Source: Porphyra umbilicalis (Eukaryota; Rhodophyta; Bangiophyceae; Bangiales; Bangiaceae). From it: a stretch of 64,000 nt of DNA. The stretch's first letter is position 1. Every line of letters begins with the position of its first letter. The DNA is taken from the NCBI GenBank assembly GCA_002049455.2, contig KV919141.1, positions 1 to 64,000 on the forward strand, in the 5' to 3' direction. Shown here in pieces: positions 11,630 through 22,312 of the stretch. The notes beneath the pieces are model-generated. The model was not told the DNA's origin, did not search any database, and saw nothing but the letters and a program-made list of their open reading frames with translations. Position numbers and translations under genes: made by a program.

Positions 11630-12531
11630 TGCGCTGCCGGCGCGCCCGCCACGGGGCTCTGCCCGCAAGGGGGTGTGGGGGGCGGCACACCGCCCGGCGG
11701 TGGCGCGGGCGTCGGGGGGGGCGGCGCGGTCGTGCGGCGGCCTCTGGCGCTGCAGGTGGGGGGGGGCGCTGCGGCCGACGCGCGCCGACAGGCGCTGCGC
11801 CGACCACGCGTCACGCGGTTGTGGTTGGCGTTCCGCGCGCCGTTGGGGGCCACCCCACCGCGGGGCGGCGCGGCGGGAGCGGTCGGCCGGCTGTGCCTGG
11901 CGGGCGCTGCCGAGGTGGGGGTGGCGGGCATGGCGCCGCGGCAGCCGTCATGACGTCACCGCCCACCGACGATGCCAAGCGGCGGGGGCATGCGATCGGC
12001 GGCCCAGCGTGCGGCGGGACTCGGTGGTGCGCCGGGTACGGTCCCTTTGCGTGTGGCACTGACGCTTGCCACGGGTGCCTGCGGCCGCGCGACGCGCGGC
12101 GGGCGATGGCATGCATGTGTTCCGGCGGCGGATGTGGGTGTGTATGTGCAGAGGCGGCTGTGCTGCAATGGGCCCGACGGGCGCGTCCCCGCTTCTTGCA
12201 AGTGCGTGGGTGAACGTGCTGACCTCGGGACGGGCAGCTGACAGACTGCTCTGGGGATACACTCGTTTTGATGGTGCTGCCTGGCACCCCCTTCGACAAC
12301 CCTGCTTGGCATTGCTTTGCACCCCGCCGCTCCTTCTTTGGCTTTTCCACGTTCCCGCCGACCTCTTTGACGGCACACGCTCCTACTCCCTCCCCCATCC
12401 AGACAGCCGCGCATCGCCGTCGCTGACACACCCTTCGTCCCAGTACTATCCACGGTGGCCCCGACCGTAGTGGCACCGCCCGCCAGTGGTCGTTGCCAGT
12501 ATTGACGTGGTCGGCTGCCAGGCCATCAGAT

Positions 12532-15510
12532 TCAGGACGGGCTCTCTGGGTCGGTCCCGCCGCGTCGCCTCTGGACGACGCCCGACGGTCTGGCGGCGTC
12601 CGGGGGCGCTCCCAGATCGGCATCGCCCAAAGCCACATCAAGTGACGGCGGCGGGCAGGTCGCGGCCACAACGTCAGTGGTCACTGGCGAGCTTCCTTCT
12701 GTGACCGCAGCTGCGGCCGCGTCTACAGCGGCAGTCGGCAGCGGCGAATCTCGCGCCACAACCCCGTCCACGGCGGCGGTGGCAGCAGCGGCCTGACCAC
12801 CCTGGTGGGGAAGACCGACGCCAAGCGACGCATCCGGAAGGGGTGGCGACAAGTCAAGACTCGGGTAGACCAAGTGCGCAAGCGCCGCCGACCACGCGCC
12901 ACCCTCGTCAAGTATGGGTATACCGCTCGGCCCTTGATCAGCTTCGCCCCCCAACGCCCGCGTCTCTGCGCCTCCGTGTCCTTGAGCGGCAATGATGGGG
13001 TTCGCGATGGCGCCCATCAGTGCGGGCGCGGACAAAGCGGCGCCGTAGTTCGGCGCCATGTAGCGGGGCCCAGTGCCCTGCGCCCGCGATGCAGCCGTGC
13101 CAGACCCAGAGGAGCTGCCACCGCTTACACAGGGAGCCCCTGCCTCAGCGCTGCCCGACGCTGACGACGACCCCGCCCGTACAGCGGCCGCTGCTGCCTC
13201 CCGCATTGCCGCCGCCGCCGCCGTGGCTTGCTCCCGCTGCCGCAGCGCCTCGGAGCGGGTGGAGATCACCGCTTGGTGGACCCGCCGCCGGTGACGGGTC
13301 AAGTCGGACGTGGACGCAAACGACGACCCACACGTGACGCACAGGTACGGGCGGAGGCCTTGATGCACCCGTCGGGTGTGCCGCTGCACCGCCGAGCGGG
13401 TGACGCCGCGGAAGGCGGTTGGGCCTGGCGGGCACTCCGGGCACACGTACCGGCGCTCCGTCGCGTGCACGGACGCAATGTGCGTTGTCAGGTGGCCCTT
13501 TTGGAGGCCCTGAAACTGGCACGACGGACACTGCCACCGACGCAAGCGGTGGTGGACCGTCTCGACGTGCCGGGCCAGGTCGCTTTGTGCCAAGAAGCTC
13601 GAGCCGCACAAGCGACACGCGTGGGGACGGGGGCGGGGGGGCGGCTCCGAGCGGTGCGATGCGTCATGGGGTGGACGTCGGAAAGAGTCGGGCAACGACT
13701 GAGACAATGGCGCGGTAGGGGCGGAGCGAGTGGAGGGCGGCGCGCCGATAGAGACGTCATGGGGCATGGACCACGACTCTGCCAAAGACAACAACTGCGC
13801 CTCGATCGACGGTATGGCGGTGGAGAGTGGCGGATTGAGATCGGTTGCCAGCCGCGACGGCGGTGGCAACACAGATGGGGCACCAGGACCAGGGGCAGTA
13901 GTCGGAAACATGGGAGTGGTGGTCGAGAGTTGCGCCGTCGACGACCCGGCTGCCGCGGGCAGGTGGTACCCGGCCCACTCGACGGACGGTGCTGGCAACC
14001 AATGGAGGGTGGGCGCAGTCGCGAACGAGGAGCCGACCGTGGCCTCGTGAGTGTCGACCCAAACAGCAGCGTCGGTTCCGCGTGCAGGCCGGCTGCTGAC
14101 GGCCCTCGCGGTTGCGGTACTTGATCGTCCGCCGTCCACAGCGCCGCCGCAGCCGCCGCCTCCCGCATCTGCACCGCCCGTGAGCGGACCGATCCCCAGC
14201 AGACCGCCGCCGTCGGTTGGAGCACCCTCTGCAGCCAAAACTGTGCCCGACGCCAGTGCGCTAGAATCTGCGACAGGGCGTGCGTCGGTCACTGGTGTCG
14301 TGCCCTGCGTCCGCGGTGCCCCACCGCGCCTTGACGCGCGGGGATTTGATGTTCGGGGGTGGCTGCTGCTCTCCCCTCCCGTGGCGGCTGTGTCCAAGCG
14401 ACGGCCGGTGGTGTCGGCAGGCGGACCCAGGAGGTGGGCCTCCCCAACCGGCTCCGTCTCCGACGCCTCCAACGACTGTCGTAGCGAGTCAAAGTACGTT
14501 AAGGGCTCAACCGGGTTAAAAAACCGGAACTCGTAGTCAACTGGGTCGAGCGCCACAGGAGGGGTGTCGCTTCCTCCCCCTTGCGCCACAAGGGCGCCCG
14601 GCACGTCAGCAGGGCGGGCGGCAAGAGCACTGGGGCTCGACGGCTCATCCACCTCTTCCCGTGTCCCCATCGCTTCCCGTCCCGTTGCTGCCGTTGTCGG
14701 TATGACCGGTGGGCGCTCGCCGGCAAGCACAAGTGCCGGTTGTTGCAACTCCCAATGCGCCGTCCCGTGCACAGTGCGGGACGACAGCCGCCTCACGAAG
14801 TCCTCCCACCCGCCAAAGGTGACCCCAACTACCCGATTCACCTCGTGCGGGCACGGCTGCGGCACCGCCTCTCCGTTTGGGGCGCACGCCAGGCACGGCT
14901 CGCGCCGTCGCCATGGTCTTTGCAGCAGCCGGAGCGCGGCATCGCTCGCCGCGGCTGGCCTGCCGGGCACGACCGCATCGCCGTGATGCCAGGTGATGAC
15001 CTCTTGGTAGATGCCGCCGGTGCCCCCCTCCGTCACGGCGAGGCAACGCTCGTGGGTAATACGGGCGCCGTCGGCCAGGGCTGCCACCTCCACCCGCTGG
15101 AAGCACGGGGCGCCCATGTTGACTGCAAACCGCCGGCGGCGCGCCTGCCCCGAAAACGGTAGGCCGGTCACTTGCGAGCCCATGTGCGCAAAGGGGTGCT
15201 CGTTAGTCGCCGCCATGACCGTCCCTAACACGAAGTGCCGCGTGGCGGTTTTGTAAACGATGATCTCGCCCACGTCCGACAGGGAGCTGGCCGGCTCGCC
15301 GATAAAGACGCTGCGATAGCCGAGGGTGGTGAAGCCCTCCGGCGTTGAGCAGTCGGGCGCGTTGCCGTACAGCCATGCCTGCACCTCAGGGGAGGCGGCG
15401 GCAAAGGCGTCGGCGAGGCCAGCCGCAAAGGACGCGTCGGGGCTGTTGCAGGAGGCCGCCACCAGCTGCCGCGCGTCGGCAGATGCGGCCGCGTCGCGCT
15501 CGGCACTCAT
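12532..15510 (-). CDS. C2H2 zinc-finger protein with four fingers, about 992 aa
   Basis: A probable nuclear DNA-binding regulator. Counting from the ATG at 15510 (MSAERDAAASADAR), four C2H2 fingers lie at about residues 628-748. Their cores are CRLCGSSF...HVETVH, CPSCQFQG...HIASVH, CPECPPGP...HTRRVH and CVTCGSSF...HRRRVH, so the Cys and His ligands are all present. The N-terminal ~270 residues form a globular-looking region (VFIGEPASSLSDVGEIIVYK, later EVNRVVGVTFGGWEDFVRR) that I do not recognise. The middle and C-terminus are Ser/Thr/Pro/Gly-rich, as in many activators. The stop is TGA at 12532. The frame continues upstream to 15585 without an ATG, which is why the start was set at 15510. 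No introns are needed. Target and pathway are unknown. Confidence 0.75.
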   Translation of the reverse strand: MSAERDAAASADARQLVAASCNSPDASFAAGLADAFAAASPEVQAWLYGNAPDCSTPEGFTTLGYRSVFIGEPASSLSDVGEIIVYKTATRHFVLGTVMAATNEHPFAHMGSQVTGLPFSGQARRRRFAVNMGAPCFQRVEVAALADGARITHERCLAVTEGGTGGIYQEVITWHHGDAVVPGRPAAASDAALRLLQRPWRRREPCLACAPNGEAVPQPCPHEVNRVVGVTFGGWEDFVRRLSSRTVHGTAHWELQQPALVLAGERPPVIPTTAATGREAMGTREEVDEPSSPSALAARPADVPGALVAQGGGSDTPPVALDPVDYEFRFFNPVEPLTYFDSLRQSLEASETEPVGEAHLLGPPADTTGRRLDTAATGGESSSHPRTSNPRASRRGGAPRTQGTTPVTDARPVADSSALASGTVLAAEGAPTDGGGLLGIGPLTGGADAGGGGCGGAVDGGRSSTATARAVSSRPARGTDAAVWVDTHEATVGSSFATAPTLHWLPAPSVEWAGYHLPAAAGSSTAQLSTTTPMFPTTAPGPGAPSVLPPPSRLATDLNPPLSTAIPSIEAQLLSLAESWSMPHDVSIGAPPSTRSAPTAPLSQSLPDSFRRPPHDASHRSEPPPRPRPHACRLCGSSFLAQSDLARHVETVHHRLRRWQCPSCQFQGLQKGHLTTHIASVHATERRYVCPECPPGPTAFRGVTRSAVQRHTRRVHQGLRPYLCVTCGSSFASTSDLTRHRRRVHQAVISTRSEALRQREQATAAAAAMREAAAAAVRAGSSSASGSAEAGAPCVSGGSSSGSGTAASRAQGTGPRYMAPNYGAALSAPALMGAIANPIIAAQGHGGAETRALGGEADQGPSGIPILDEGGAWSAALAHLVYPSLDLSPPLPDASLGVGLPHQGGQAAAATAAVDGVVARDSPLPTAAVDAAAAAVTEGSSPVTTDVVAATCPPPSLDVALGDADLGAPPDAARPSGVVQRRRGGTDPESPS

Positions 15511-16423
15511 GGCGGCAAACAGCGACTCGTCGGTGGCCGCAGGGGCGCATTGGCGGCGGCGTTGCCAGCGACAATGAGCGGCCAAAGACGCCCCGGCTGT
15601 CGTCCGCAGACAGTGCGTTCGTCGTGGGTGGGGAACTTCTCACACACGGACACAAGGGGGGAGAACCGTCAAGAACCGTCGTCGCAAAGGGGCGTCCGCC
15701 AACACCGTCTCTGGATCGACGCAAAGCACCGCCGTCGTGCCCGCGCTCATGGTTCCAGCAAAAGAGCGAAGCTCCATCGTCAGACGTCAGGTGCTGTGCG
15801 CTCACCGCTGGCGGTCTTTTGCGCACGCGCGTCGGAAATACAAGCGTGCGCGGAGAGCCGCGAGTTGCTCGAGGGCTTCCGTTCGCGCCACACACGCCTT
15901 CGTCCGCCGGCTGGGCCGACGGCGCGGGCCAGAGATGCCTGCCGTCAGGAGTGTCGTGACAGTTTACACACAGATGGGAGTGGGAGCAGGAGAGCGCCAC
16001 CCTGGTTGTCGTTTCGTTGATGTGTGGCTCGCCGAGAGCGAGCACGACCACCTCGACAGACCTCCAAGCGAGACTGGTCGCTTCTCGCGCTGCGCACCAG
16101 ATGCCAGTACACCAGAGCTCGCCTGCCGTCCACAAGCGTTGTCGCCTTGCTCCAGGACAGGTGCCCGCAGGCTCGCAAAAAGTCCGCGCACTCTGATGGG
16201 TGGTCGCCCGTCGAAGCGGCCGAAACAGAGATTACTGTCCGCCGCACCTGTTGACACGTCAGAGGGCGTCAGACACGGCCGCAGGGAACCAAGAGTTTCC
16301 ACGCTGGGGAACGTTGCCCCCAAGCGCCTCGGCAGATTTCTCGAGTCAGCCAACCATCGAGCAAGGAGGTACCCTATTGCACTCTGTGTTAAACTGTGAG
16401 GGCCGTGTCTTTGGAGCGTAGTC
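15511..16423. other. Upstream region of the zinc-finger gene; no gene recognised
   Basis: Base composition is lower in GC than in the gene. Only short open frames with Arg-rich, unfamiliar translations occur. It probably includes the promoter of the - strand zinc-finger gene. No TATA or CCAAT element could be assigned with confidence. Confidence 0.35.
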
Positions 16424-16426
16424 TCA

Positions 16427-17407
16427 GGCCCGTTCGCAGTTGCAAACCGTGTGACGGTATACCGGCGTGACGGCGGTATATATCTGCGAAAGACCTTTGG
16501 CGTACCGTCTCGCACATGAAATCAAGTGCACAATTGTTTTCGTCAGAGACGCAGGATTTCTATCGCCATCAGGCGCGAACAAGACCGACCGTCGAACCAG
16601 CCATAGACCGCCATGCAGCTTGTCAACGCACAGCGACCGCCGATATGGACCCTTTCCCCATCCTACGCGCGGGCGCCTTCGTGACGTCGCTGGCGGGGGT
16701 AGTGCACTCTAGCCCGAGTATATTTTTATCACCCACTCAATACACAACCACCCGCGTTTCTTTTTCCCATGTGCGGGCTCGTTACGTTCCCACTTTGAGC
16801 GCGCAGTGCGCATGTCTGATGGCGCGTTTCATGCCTTGGTGGGCATTTTGCGTCCTCGCTTACCTCGCCCAGGTCTCTCCGCCGAGGTCCGCACAGCTTT
16901 GGCCTTGCGCTACATGGGTGGCGGCAGCAACGTTGACACGTGCATCGTCTTCGGCGTGCACTTGGCAAATGTCTACCGCCATTGCGGTCAGCTACCGTGT
17001 CGCGCACCGCGATGGGTGTTCCCAACGGAGGTGGGGTGGGGGGGAACGGTGTGCAGTTTGGAAGGGCGGCGGGTGGGGAGGGTTGCAGCGAACAGTGCCG
17101 TGCAGCGCGGTGCGTCTCGAGTGGGCTGCGGGGTCGCCTTCTCAGGCATGTTCGCAGCGGCGTGTGTCGCCACACACCGGAGAGGAGCTTCCGGATTGTC
17201 GACAATTCGTTTGACAGTTCTTGCAAGAGAGGAATTGTTAACACACGAGACGTGAAATTCCCCGTTCTCAGACGGTATACCGCGGTATAAACATACGCGG
17301 GGATCCCGCGTATGTCTGTACCGGTATACCGTCGCGTGACGGGCTCGGCCAATCAAATCAACGTTACGTCGGTATACCATCACACGGTCTGCAACTGCGA
17401 ACGGGCC
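16427..17407 (+). mobile_element. Non-autonomous PIF/Harbinger-type element (family C, copy 1), 981 bp
   Basis: The terminal inverted repeats start GGCCCGTTCGCAGTTGC at the left and match the reverse complement of the right end over about 45 bp with few mismatches. The element is flanked by a TCA duplication (16424-16426 and 17408-17410). Repeated GGTATACC motifs lie just inside both ends, with a small hairpin (ACATACGCGG / CCGCGTATGT) near 17288-17312. A + strand segment near 16794-16985 still encodes the N-terminal region of a Harbinger transposase. This is therefore an internal-deletion derivative. A second copy lies at 26909-27800. Confidence 0.88.
16794..16985 (+). pseudogene. Harbinger transposase N-terminal remnant
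   Basis: The translation reads ERAVRMSDGAFHALVGILRP and then an ALRYMGGGSNVDTC segment and FGVHLANVYRH. This follows the N-terminal helical domain that precedes the DDE domain in PIF/Harbinger transposases. Nothing of the catalytic domain follows. The second copy of the family keeps only the first part and has lost the middle of this segment. Confidence 0.65.
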
Positions 17408-17410
17408 TCA

Positions 17411-17990
17411 GTTAGGAGGGACGTCGGCGGCCTGCGACCCTCACATCCTTATCTCAGAGCTGTGCGGCCACCAATGCCAAGAGGGACCCGTGGCCGTGAG
17501 CACAAGCGCCATCACTGGCCCCTCAAAATGAAGGGCGCCCCCGCCCGGGGCCGTAAGCCCCTGGTGAGTCGACAGGCTTCCCCGGCTGGCGGTCTGCACA
17601 TTCACTCCGATGAGGTGGCCTGCGACGAGTGGGCACATGCAACTGTGCCCTTTGACCAGTGGAAGGTGTTGGACGAATTCTTGTTGGTCAGGTGGGTCTT
17701 GTCCGGGAGGCATCTCTGGGTTGAGGCCAGATGTGACGACCTGGACCAAGAAGCATGGTCACTGCGTGACCTGTCATGCCCGAGTGGGAAAGTTCGGAGT
17801 GCACGAACCAGAGACACAGGCCGATTCGTGGGACCAATCCCCGCTGGAACTGCGCACGAGAGCTGCAGCTGCCGTTTGTCAGGCTCCCCTCCGTTTGTGT
17901 TTTAAGGGCGCCCCGCGAACTCGTAGAGGTCCGGCAAGACCCCCCTTACACTCCCGTCCAGACCAGAAGCGCGGTGAGATTCAGCGAGAG
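17411..17990. other. No gene recognised
   Basis: Moderate-GC DNA between a Harbinger derivative and the first CGATGG-rich repeat. It contains only short open frames without recognisable similarity. Confidence 0.35.
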
Positions 17991-17995
17991 CCAGA

Positions 17996-18139
17996 TCGTC
18001 AGCTTCCGGTAGAATCCCCATCGGGGGGGGTGTTCGGTGGGCATCGAAGCCCATCGAATCGGGTGTCCGGTTGGAACTGATGGGGCCCCGATGGGGACAA
18101 TGCCCGGGGGGAATCGGCCTCATCGGGCACCCATCGGCG
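17996..18139. repeat. CGATGG-rich degenerate repeat, cluster 1
   Basis: This cluster has many CCATCG, CATCGAA and CGATGG words on both strands. It is flanked at the left by ATCGTCAGCTTCCGG, which recurs in inverted orientation at the edge of the second cluster. It looks like a dispersed, eroded palindromic element. No encoded protein was seen. Confidence 0.6.
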
Positions 18140-19914
18140 AAAGTCACGAGACCGAGGCTGCTGACAGCTCTTGTGCGACCAACCAGAATCCCAATATGCA
18201 CATCATGCCTCAGGAGCCTTTTGGAAGGGAATGATGCAGGCAAGTTGCAAGTGGGTGTACCGAGGGGTATTGATCGTGACCGGTGGTGACACCTGTCCAA
18301 GAAACACGCGCGCCTGGGCGTGTTTCTCTTTTTCTTCGCCATGCATTTCTTGCTCAGCTAGGACGATTCTGATGACGTACGCGTGGTGTCTGGCACGAGA
18401 AAAAAGTGCTCATGGCGATGCATATGCGAACCAGGGCAATACGCGTACTGAGAGAAGTGGGTGCAGGGCTCGTCGCGGCGGCCGGCCGGCCGCTTCCCGT
18501 GCGCCGGCGGTGGGGACGGGTCCACCGCACGCCCTACAGAACTCTAGGAAAACGACCCGCCCGTTCTGCCTTGCCCCCCCCCACCGAGGACCGGCCGCCA
18601 AAATCAGTCGACCATGACACCCCACTGCCACAGGGGGCGACGCCCTCCAAAGTGCGCAGCCGGCGCCGGCACGGTCCGCGGCGACCTCCCCGGCGCCACT
18701 GACATCGGCGCAGCAAAGGTCGCCGCAGCGAGCGGCTGCGGCGCGCGGGCAGCCGGACGGTTGGACAAATGAGAGAGGCCTCCCTGTGGATGCAGCGCCA
18801 GCTGTGCGGCAGCCGGTGGAGATGGCCGCGGCCATGGTGGTGGCGGGGCGGCACGACGTGCACCGCAGCTCGTGCGGTCGAAAACGTCCTCGTCCACCAC
18901 TGTGCCGCAGGCAGCTGGGTCGCCGCTCGCCACACAGGACCGTCGCCACCTTCCTTCCCCCCAGCCCCGACCAACGCCCACGCAGCTCCAACGTACCATC
19001 CCACTGGCGCGTGGGGGTGGCCGCAAGCAACATGGCTTGAGCCCCGGCGGGCGCGCGACGGACCCACCGCCAACGGTGGCGGCGGCGGCGGCGGCAGTGG
19101 CAGCGGCGGGGAGCCCCCACGGGCGGCACCCCCTGCCGCGGCGACCCGACCGCGGCGCCCCCCCGCGTGACAGCGTCGCAGACGGCGCGGCATCCCCCCC
19201 GCGCCGGCGGCACGCCGCCGCCCGACCGACCACCTCCGCCCGGCCAAGCGGCGCGCGTGGGGGCGCGCCGAACGGGAAAAAAGTCGTACAGCCGCCGGGT
19301 CAGACGGCAAAGGGACGACAAGCAAAAAAAACAAAAAAAAAACGTCGCCACGCGCACGGACGCAAGGCGGAACGCGCGGCCGACGCGGTCGACGGCGTCG
19401 GGTCGGTTCCGTCAGCCACGGCGGCGTCCCTACCGCCACGGTGGCGGCGGCGGCGGCACCACTGCCCCCCGCCCCACCCCCCCCCCCTCACACGTGCACG
19501 AAGAGGACGAGGGTGCCGCGGACCCCCCCCCATCACCCCCCCCCCCCCGCTGTTTGGTTGCTGACCGTCGTGCCAGTGGCGGCGGTGGAGACGGTGGTAA
19601 GCAGCGAGCCGCTCGCATCGGTGGTCTGGTAGGGGAGCGGGAGGGACGAGGGGGTCGGGGCAAGTGGTGAGGGTGCCCATGTGGATCGCAGGCGAGAGGC
19701 AAGACGGTCACACGGCGATCAGACGACGAGTCGCTTGAAGGCGTCGAACCCAGGCCAGTGCATTTGGCAGCCAAAGACACCATGTTTGATGGTAACTCGC
19801 CTTCGTCCTAGTCCTTATCTTCACACGTGGCATGCTTTACATCAGCACCCTTGCATGACGAGCCTCGGCTGTCGGCTGTTCGGCCCGGAACTCCGGGCGG
19901 GGCTCGTGAGAACG
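18140..19914. other. GC-rich island of uncertain coding status
   Basis: From about 18460 to 19680 the GC content rises sharply against the flanks. Long but unconvincing frames appear on the - strand. A T-rich tract on the - strand (A runs at 19325-19343) resembles the tracts found in introns and 3' UTRs of real genes here. This may be an unrecognised gene with introns or a captured gene fragment. No domain was recognised. Confidence 0.3.
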
Positions 19915-20066
19915 CCCATCGGAACCCCTGTTCGGTGGGCGCTCGATGGGCGTTCGATGGGCCTCATCGGGTCCCATCCGGCCCCATCGAAACGCCGATT
20001 CGATGGGCTTGGGCGCCTGGTGGGGGCCGATGCAGCCAGATGGGCAATTCTTCCGAAAGCTGACGA
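19915..20066. repeat. CGATGG-rich degenerate repeat, cluster 2
   Basis: Repeated CCCATCGG, CGATGGGC and GCCCCATCGAAACG words fill this stretch. Its right edge (ATTCTTCCGAAAGCTGACGAT) is the inverted relative of the left edge of cluster 1. Confidence 0.6.
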
Positions 20067-22216
20067 TTCTCAGGGAGGACCGCATACCGCCTTGTCAATG
20101 GGGAGAGCGGTGCAAATTGCGTTACGTACGCGCTCGGAGTAGATGGACCTTGCACACCGCCTGACAGAAACGGCCCTGACGCGGCTCGCGACGGCGACGA
20201 AGCGGCCGAAAGACCGGCGCGGTGCCTTATCACTAGGAGCACCTTTCATTGGCTTAGCGACAACTACACAGCGCGTTGATGAAATCTCGTGTCAGGTTCC
20301 AAGGTATCTGCAACAAGGCCGAACCGTATTGCTGCTCGACCCCTTTGCGTTCAGAGAGAGATCGAAAATGAGTACATAACTCCTCTTTGCCCAATCTTTA
20401 AGGAGAAGTTCACATCCTTCGAGACATATGTTGCGAGACTCGCCGCAATGATCCCTCGGAGGTCTCGGGGAAGAAGTGGAGCAAGACCCTGACGGAGGAA
20501 AGGATGTGACACCGGCCAGCATTGAGGATACATGCCAAAGATGCATTGAAAGACACGGTCGCTTTATTGTTGCTCGGCGCGGGCACGGGTGGCAGAGCAG
20601 ACACGAAATCGATAAGAAAGCCACGGTGTGCTACAGAGTCACGCAGACATGTAGCTAACTGCACACAGCCGCAAACTCTGACAGAGCTACAGGCCACCGG
20701 ACAACAGCAAGCTCACCATGTCAGCGACTCGCGGACACCACGCATGCATGTGCGTATGACACAAGTTACTCGACTTCGATGTCAGCAACACCCATTGGTT
20801 TGCAAAGAAACAGAAGCCAAGAAAGAGGAAGCCATCGCACATATGCATGGTAAGGATACATGGGGGACGGGCGAGCGAACACGAAAAAGAAGTACGTGGT
20901 CAGTTCATCCAACCCATCCACCACCCACCCACCGCGCGCGTCACACTATCCACACTGCGCCAGTGTGGATCCCCACCCAATCGCCACCACCACTAGTCCA
21001 GCGACTGCAAACGTCGTCCGGCCCGTCGTAGAGTGACTCCCCCCCGCCCCCGTGCGAGCTGGAGAGAATGCGTGGGATGGAGGGGATGCAGATAAGAATA
21101 CGACAGGAACGAGGGCGGTCGGCAGGAGGGTGGGCGGGGCGATCGAACAGAGGGTGGCCGGGGCTTCCGGCCAGGAGGGTGGGTGGGGCGGTCGACCAGA
21201 GGGTGGGCGGGGCGGTCCGCCAGGAGGGTGGGCCGAGCGGTCGGCCAGGAGAGCGAGCGGGGATGTTGGCAGCACGTGTGCACTTGGGCGGCAGCCAGGA
21301 GCGGGGCTGGGGGCAGCATGGCAGTCACCTGCACACATGCCGAGGGCGCGCATTGGCGCCGCCCAGCACTTCGAATTATTATTAATCGCCCCGCTATCCC
21401 CAAGCACAAGGCTTGACGTTTTCCAGCCCGCTGGTTGGCTGCCCGGTTGACCGGGGGCGCATCCTGGGTCCCCATTGGTAGCAGACTATCATGCCAACAG
21501 GTACTGAACAAAGTCTGGCTGACACAAGCTACGACGGTGAGGCGTCCGAGCAGAGGTCTCCATGTGCCCGCAAGAATGCATACTGTGTACGCCAAGTCTG
21601 CCTTGAACTGGGTGTGAAGGGTGCCGTTTGATCGCGCAAGGAGGACCTGCCCCATGACCCTGCCAGAGCTCTGCACGGCAATGCCAGCAGCCGTCCCACT
21701 CTAGCGACACCGTTTGCGCCCCCATCCTCCCCGACCCCCTCGGCATGTATGTGCAGCCCCCCTCGCCCCCCCCCCCCTGCCAGCAGGAGAAAGGAGTGGG
21801 AGAGGACAGGAAAGGAGGCAAGCACAAGTGTCCGTGGTTGGGCGGTGCCCGCAGCTATTGGGAGTAGACGAGTACGCACATGGGTAGGGGTGACCAGGTG
21901 GGTGGGGTAAGAAGGTCTCTGGGGGTGTCAGAAAGCCTTCTCAGACAGAGCCTTTTAGAGATCGACACAGCGACATTTGCGAGGATGGTGTCACGAGGTT
22001 TGCTGCATGGAAAAACATTTCTCTCACGACCTCTCACGGTTCGCATATATTTTAAGTTCTCCGTGACCCAATTTGACAACGTGCTGTGTAGGTCGCCAGC
22101 ATGTCCCTCCAACGCAACTGTCAACACACAGGGATGACAACCGTGAGACAGAGCTGAGAACCCAAGAAATGTCGTCGTGGTCCATTGCAGTCTGCTCTAT
22201 CGTCGGCCAGGCAGGA
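20067..22216. other. Gene-poor spacer with a minisatellite
   Basis: Short open frames only. A conspicuous 24-26-bp tandem repeat lies at 21119-21262. Near 20290-20650 the + strand has a stretch of unusual, non-repetitive amino acid composition (FKEKFTSFETYVARLAAMI), perhaps an old coding remnant, but no family was recognised. Confidence 0.35.
21119..21262 (+). repeat. Minisatellite, ~25-bp unit, about six degenerate copies
   Basis: Units follow CCAGGAGGGTGGGCGGGG followed by CGGTCG. The copies differ by a few bases and small length changes. Confidence 0.75.
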
Positions 22217-22312
22217 AACATCCATCGACAAGGATTCTCGATGGCTTCCGATGGGGCCTTGAGAACCCCATCGACGCGCCCTTTCGGTGGATCTTCGATG
22301 GACCCTCGATGA
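22217..22312. repeat. CGATGG-rich degenerate repeat, cluster 3
   Basis: Words such as CCATCGACAAGG, TCGATGGC, CCCCATCGACG and TTCGATGG recur within 96 bp. It is the same type as the clusters at 18.0, 19.9 and 23.7 kb. Confidence 0.5.

Larger units (their letters stand above)
10499..12531. other. GC low-complexity gap with strong hairpins and a 27-G run
   Basis: No gene could be supported. The DNA is mostly G- and C-run-rich, with open frames everywhere and no recognisable protein. It contains a perfect 29-bp-arm hairpin at 11328-11390, a 14-bp palindrome at 11301-11314 and a run of 27 G at 11599-11625. From about 11950 to 12530 base composition falls, consistent with 3' flank of the zinc-finger gene. 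Confidence 0.4.
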
